Assembly (NCBI GenBank): GCA_003454835.1
Contig: DMTA01000218.1
Span: forward strand, 1-8,059
Reading direction: 5' to 3'
Source of the DNA: Achromobacter sp.
GTDB taxonomy: Bacteria; Pseudomonadota; Gammaproteobacteria; Burkholderiales; Burkholderiaceae_B
DNA length: 8,059 nucleotides
Shown piece after piece: positions 5,690-8,059 of this stretch (positions are counted from its first letter, which is position 1; each line of letters begins with the position of its first letter). The notes beneath the pieces were generated by a model, which ran no database searches, was not told the DNA's origin, and was given only the letters and a program-made list of their open reading frames with translations. The position numbers and the translations under genes were made by a program.

Positions 5690-6556
5690 TTACCTGGCGG
5701 CCGGCTTGCCGGACGCCACGTCCAGCACCGATCCGTCTTCCAGGCTGACGCGGTAGATCTCGCGCACCACATTGCCTGCAAAGCCGATCTCGACGATGGA
5801 CACGTCCTTGAACGTCGTCTCGATGCCATCGGGCAGCACGGCGTTGAACTTGTCCGATTCCGCCTTCATGGCGTCCTGCAGCCGCGCGTCGTACGGCGTC
5901 ATGCTGTAGACCAGCGTGGTGTGCGGGTTGTGCGCGCGCACTTCCTTGCCGTCCTGCATGACGTTCACGCCGCTCACGCCCAGCGTCTTGACCAGCTCCT
6001 TGCCGGCATCGCCCATCTTGGCGTAGACCGGGCCGGTCACGCGCGGCAGCGGGCCGTCGCGCAGCGGGGCGAGGGCGGCGGTGGCCACGGTGTTGTAGCG
6101 CATCATGTCCTCGAAGCCCTGGCCGCTTTTGACCACGCCCAGGTCCAGCCACCACGGATGGCCCGCGCCCTTGGCGGCCTCGGTCGGATAGAAGGTCTTG
6201 AGCGTAACGCGCAGCGGCGCCGGCGGCTTGGGCAACGCTTTCAGCTTGCGCGCGGGCGTCTGGGGATCGGCGTTGTGGATGTGCACTACGGTGACGTGCG
6301 GCAGGTTGGGCGTGTCGGCTTCGGTCTTCAGGCCGAGTTTGATCAGATCTTCCTTGAGGACGCCGTTGACCTTGGCGTCGAGCACGGCGTTCACGTCTGC
6401 CGGCAGGCGGTAGACCACGCCGTAGGTGGCTTTGTGCGCGCGGAATTCGGGCTGGCCGATGGCGCTGTTGTCGATAGCGGCGGCCTGGGCGGCCTGGGTG
6501 GCGCCGGCGGTGGCGAACAGGCCGAAGATGGCCAGATGCAATGCACGTTTGATCAT
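5690..6556 (-). CDS. Secreted protein with two HxT motifs, probable 2H phosphoesterase-fold protein
   Basis: The 288-residue product starts with a signal peptide: MIKRALHLAIFGLFATAGATQA, with likely cleavage after an Ala at about 22-27. The mature part should be periplasmic. I do not recognise a named family, but two motifs stand out: PHVTVVHIH with His87-x-Thr89 and PHTTLVY with His212-x-Thr214, 125 residues apart. Paired HxT/S motifs, each on a beta-strand, define the active site of 2H phosphoesterases (LigT-type RNA ligase/cyclic phosphodiesterase relatives). The strand TYGVVYRLPADVNAVLDAKV before the first motif and the closing strand VSIVEIGFAGNVVREIYRVSL fit that fold. Activity on a 2',3'-cyclic nucleotide or RNA end in the periplasm is inference. 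An AGGGA ribosome site lies upstream of the ATG at 6556. The WYL gene follows after 98 bases, but a hairpin and operator intervene, so it is perhaps a separate unit. Confidence 0.65.
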   Translation of the reverse strand: MIKRALHLAIFGLFATAGATQAAQAAAIDNSAIGQPEFRAHKATYGVVYRLPADVNAVLDAKVNGVLKEDLIKLGLKTEADTPNLPHVTVVHIHNADPQTPARKLKALPKPPAPLRVTLKTFYPTEAAKGAGHPWWLDLGVVKSGQGFEDMMRYNTVATAALAPLRDGPLPRVTGPVYAKMGDAGKELVKTLGVSGVNVMQDGKEVRAHNPHTTLVYSMTPYDARLQDAMKAESDKFNAVLPDGIETTFKDVSIVEIGFAGNVVREIYRVSLEDGSVLDVASGKPAAR

Positions 6557-6594
6557 GGGGTTTCCCTGTTGTCGTTGACGTGACCCGCGAGAGT

Positions 6595-6620
6595 CATCCG
6601 CAGTGTGGCCAGCGCGGATG
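6595..6620. repeat. Short inverted repeat upstream of the secreted protein gene
   Basis: CATCCGC (6595-6601) and GCGGATG (6614-6620) form a perfect 7-bp inverted repeat with 12 bases between. It lies 39 bases upstream of the start at 6556 in a 145-base non-coding stretch, where an operator could be. I found no convincing -35/-10 pair here. A chance match is possible in such GC-rich DNA. Confidence 0.25.
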
Positions 6621-6680
6621 TACGGCGTATTGCACCAAGGCCAAGATTTCCGATACCAACCGGCGTTTATCCGATTGGTC

Positions 6681-6694
6681 CTGGCGGCCGCCAG
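6681..6694 (-). terminator. 14-base perfect palindrome after the CopD-like gene
   Basis: CTGGCGGCCGCCAG is exactly self-complementary and begins seven bases beyond the stop of the CopD-like gene. As RNA it can form only a short stem with a tiny loop, and no T-run follows, so a terminator role is weak. It may be chance. Confidence 0.25.
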
Positions 6695-6701
6695 CCCTTC
6701 G

Positions 6702-7169
6702 CTAGCCCAGGAACATGACTGCCACGATGGCGATGCCGAGCAGCAGGTTCACGCCCACCCAGCGCCGGATGCCGGCCATTGCCTGACCGCCCGCGGGCCA
6801 GTCGGACGCCGCCACGGCAGCGGCCAGCCGCTTGAACAGCGCGAACCGGATGTGGCCGAAGATCGCCATCATGACGATGCCGCCGCTGGCCATCAGCGTC
6901 CAGTTGCGGGGCATGAAGAACGAGCCGCCCGTCTGCGCGGCCTGGCTGGCCGACGAGCCGATCATCCATGCGCCGGTCACCAGAATCAGCACGATGGCCG
7001 CTAGCACGGCATTCAGAAAGGGCCCCAGCACCGACGCCAAGAGCGGCAACCGCACGGGAGGTTCCAGTTTCGCGGCCGCCGGCCGCAGAAAACAGTGGGC
7101 GAACAGCATGCCGCCCACCCAGAGGATCACGGCCATGACGTGGAGAAATTGCAGGACGGCGTAGAGCAT
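6702..7169 (-). CDS. Small CopD-like integral membrane protein
   Basis: The 155-residue product has four predicted membrane helices at about residues 5-27, 45-70, 92-112 and 134-154. The first helix, LQFLHVMAVILWVGGMLFAHCFLRPAA, has the LHxxAxxxWVGG-type signature seen in CopD-superfamily proteins, and FGHIRFALFKRL follows helix three. His10, His25 and His106 near membrane faces could bind metal or haem, but this is not shown. CopD proper is a larger copper-resistance protein; short four-helix relatives are common in beta- and gamma-proteobacteria and mostly uncharacterised, so a copper role should not be assumed. The ATG at 7169 starts directly at the first helix. A longer frame reaching 7499 would run antisense into the sigma factor gene and has no membrane or family character. 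It diverges from fecI across 171 bases. Confidence 0.75.
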   Translation of the reverse strand: MLYAVLQFLHVMAVILWVGGMLFAHCFLRPAAAKLEPPVRLPLLASVLGPFLNAVLAAIVLILVTGAWMIGSSASQAAQTGGSFFMPRNWTLMASGGIVMMAIFGHIRFALFKRLAAAVAASDWPAGGQAMAGIRRWVGVNLLLGIAIVAVMFLG

Positions 7170-7188
7170 GGGATCAGCCTGTGGAAAG

Positions 7189-7226
7189 CGCCGCCGCGGG
7201 AGGCGGCGGACGTCGTACGGATGATA
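7189..7226 (-). promoter_or_regulatory. Candidate -10 box and leader hairpin of the CopD-like gene
   Basis: Minus-strand TATCAT (7226-7221) matches the -10 consensus at five of six bases and lies 51 bases upstream of the ATG; no good -35 box is seen at 16-18 bases. CGCCGCC (7189-7195) and GGCGGCG (7202-7208) form a 7-bp stem in the resulting leader, 20 bases before the start codon. Both are weak, inspection-only calls. Confidence 0.25.
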
Positions 7227-7269
7227 TCTCCGCAAAACGAGACGCGCGGACTTGACCAAGATCATGGTT

Positions 7270-7298
7270 TTGCATTTAGAATGAGAACGATTGTTATT
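7270..7298 (+). promoter_or_regulatory. Fur box overlapping the fecI-like promoter
   Basis: The 19 bases AATGAGAACGATTGTTATT (7280-7298) closely resemble the Fur consensus, read as repeated NATNAT-type units around a centre; the two halves pair at six of nine positions. The stretch is notably AT-rich for this genome. A possible -35 TTGCAT (7270-7275) and -10 TGTTAT (7292-7297), 16 bases apart, would be covered by Fur. Iron-bound Fur would then repress the sigma factor gene, as is usual for fecI-type genes. Confidence 0.7.
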
Positions 7299-7340
7299 TG
7301 TAGTTAAGAATTTTGTAGTCAGTGAGTCAGGGAGCCGTCC

Positions 7341-7850
7341 GTGCCGAATTCCGTGCTCGCCTCGGGCGACGCCGTCAACATGCTGTATCGCACCCATCAC
7401 GGATGGCTGCACGGCTGGCTGCGCGCCAAGCTGGGCAACAGCTTTGATGCCGCCGATCTTGCGCAGGACACCTTCGTGCGCGTGCTGCGGCACCGGCATG
7501 AACTGGATGCGCTACGCGAACCGCGCGCGTACTTGACCACCATCGCCAAGCGCCTGCTGCTGAACCACCATCGCCGCCGATCAGTCGAGCAGGCCTACAT
7601 GGAAGCGCTCGCGTTGATGCCGGAGGCGCTTGCTCCTTCCCCCGAACAGCGCTTCATCATCCTGGAGACGCTGCAGGAGATCGAAGAAATGCTGGCCGGC
7701 CTGTCGCTGCCCGCGCGGCAGGCGTTCCTGATGGCGCAACTGGAAGGCCTGAGCCATGGCGAGATCGCCGACAAGCTCAACGTGTCGCTGCGCACCGTGC
7801 ACCGCTACATCACCAAGGGATACGAGCAATGCATCATGGTGGTGATGTGA
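7341..7850 (+). CDS. fecI: ECF sigma factor, FecI family (iron uptake)
   Basis: The 169-residue product is a two-domain sigma-70 relative. Region 2 covers about residues 14-79, with FDAADLAQDTFVRVLR and REPRAYLTTIAKRLLLNHHRR, a strong FecI-group signature. Region 4 covers about 112-162, with LSLPARQAFLMAQLEGLSHGEIADKLNVSLRTVHRYITK forming the -35-binding helix-turn-helix. Such sigma factors direct RNA polymerase to a TonB-dependent receptor operon after a signal from FecR. The start is the GTG at 7341, supported by AGGGAG (7329-7334) six bases upstream; no ATG is available before the domain begins. A Fur box precedes it and a fecR gene overlaps its end. The siderophore or haem source sensed cannot be told here, so the symbol denotes family rather than a proven ferric-citrate role. 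Confidence 0.93.
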   Translation: MPNSVLASGDAVNMLYRTHHGWLHGWLRAKLGNSFDAADLAQDTFVRVLRHRHELDALREPRAYLTTIAKRLLLNHHRRRSVEQAYMEALALMPEALAPSPEQRFIILETLQEIEEMLAGLSLPARQAFLMAQLEGLSHGEIADKLNVSLRTVHRYITKGYEQCIMVVM

Positions 7851-8059
7851 GCGCGCACGTCGAACCGGCAGCCGAGCTGCCCGCCGTCGAGCGCAACGTC
7901 GCGCGCGAGGCCGCGCGGTGGCTGATGCGGCTGAGCTCAGGTCGGGCCACTGACGCCTACGTGCACGCTTGCGACCAATGGCGCGCCAGCAAGGCCGAGC
8001 ACGAACACGCCTGGCAGCGGGCGCAGCGTGTGAATGCGCGCTTCGGCCTGATTCCGTCG
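7829..8059 (+). CDS. fecR: FecR family anti-sigma factor/sensor, N-terminal part
   Basis: The frame runs from the ATG at 7829 off the right edge, giving 77 residues. The segment EAARWLMRLSSGRATDAYVHACDQWRAS, followed by HEHAWQRAQRV, is the N-terminal DUF4880 region of FecR proteins. That part sits in the cytoplasm and binds the sigma factor; the membrane helix and periplasmic sensor would follow outside the window. FecR keeps FecI inactive, or activates it, depending on contact with the loaded outer-membrane receptor. The ATG has AAGGGA (7815-7820) eight bases upstream and overlaps fecI by 22 bases. A GTG at 7847, overlapping the fecI stop by three bases, is an alternative start. The overlap implies translational coupling. 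Confidence 0.88.
   Translation, partial: MHHGGDVSAHVEPAAELPAVERNVAREAARWLMRLSSGRATDAYVHACDQWRASKAEHEHAWQRAQRVNARFGLIPS

Noticed and set aside
5654..5714. A tRNA-like 3' end on the minus strand: T-arm-like CCGGG/CCCGG stem, then GCCGGACCA, with a matching GTCCGGC about 60 bases upstream
   Set aside because: The span is too short for a tRNA, there is no D-arm or anticodon arm, the loop has eight bases, and part lies inside the secreted protein gene. The match is explained by GC-rich repeats.
5592..6155. An N-terminal extension of the WYL regulator frame up to 6155
   Set aside because: The extra sequence is antisense-like Arg/Gly-rich text overlapping the secreted protein gene in another frame; the regulator domain begins at the ATG at 5591.
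5636..6583. A 315-codon open frame on the plus strand opposite the secreted protein gene
   Set aside because: It is rich in His, Gly, Val and Arg with no recognisable domain, which is typical of the antisense frame of a high-GC gene. The minus-strand frame has a signal peptide and conserved motifs.
7170..7499. An N-terminal extension of the CopD-like frame up to 7499
   Set aside because: It runs through the Fur-box promoter and antisense to fecI, and shows no membrane or family features.

Overview
The window is high-GC DNA, nearly fully coding on both strands, and reads like a chromosomal segment of a beta-proteobacterium. The kynurenine-type cluster, the Fur-controlled fecI/fecR pair and the general protein style suggest Burkholderiales, most likely the Alcaligenaceae (Bordetella/Achromobacter group). 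This placement rests on recognition of the proteins, not on a search. I see no rRNA, tRNA, CRISPR array, insertion sequence or phage gene, and no gap between genes longer than 300 bases.

Layout. (a) 3-293 (+) is the C-terminal end of a P1-family (DmpA/NylC-like) peptidase. After it come two overlapping hairpins and a run of eight G, then a hemolysin III-family membrane protein (373-1002, +). (b) The next block is for tryptophan/kynurenine catabolism: an Lrp/AsnC regulator (kynR-like, 1036-1509, -) diverges from kynureninase kynU (1647-2897, +), which is followed by an aromatic-type amino acid permease (2973-4379, +). A strong 12-bp hairpin at 4389-4416 closes the block. (c) Four genes run on the minus strand, read from right to left: a small CopD-like membrane protein (7169-6702), a secreted protein with two HxT motifs of the 2H phosphoesterase type (6556-5690), a YafY-type HTH/WYL regulator (5591-4902) and a VOC/glyoxalase-fold protein (4832-4422). 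(d) On the plus strand at the right edge, a Fur-box promoter precedes an ECF sigma factor of the FecI type (7341-7850). Its gene overlaps the start of a fecR anti-sigma/sensor gene that runs off the end.

How the parts work together. KynR probably senses kynurenine or a related metabolite and controls kynU and the permease, so that uptake and cleavage of the substrate are made together. kynA and kynB are not in this window. The WYL regulator appears to control itself and the VOC gene: both upstream regions carry the same 21-bp operator layout (TACTGYCA, five bases, TGGCAGYA). FecI/FecR would be released by iron limitation and normally drive a TonB-dependent receptor gene beyond the right edge.

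The observations most worth a second look are the matched WYL operators, the predicted periplasmic 2H phosphoesterase, the repeated element between kynR and kynU, and the mutually exclusive hairpins plus G8 tract before the hemolysin III gene. No clearly new multi-gene defence or mobile system is visible.
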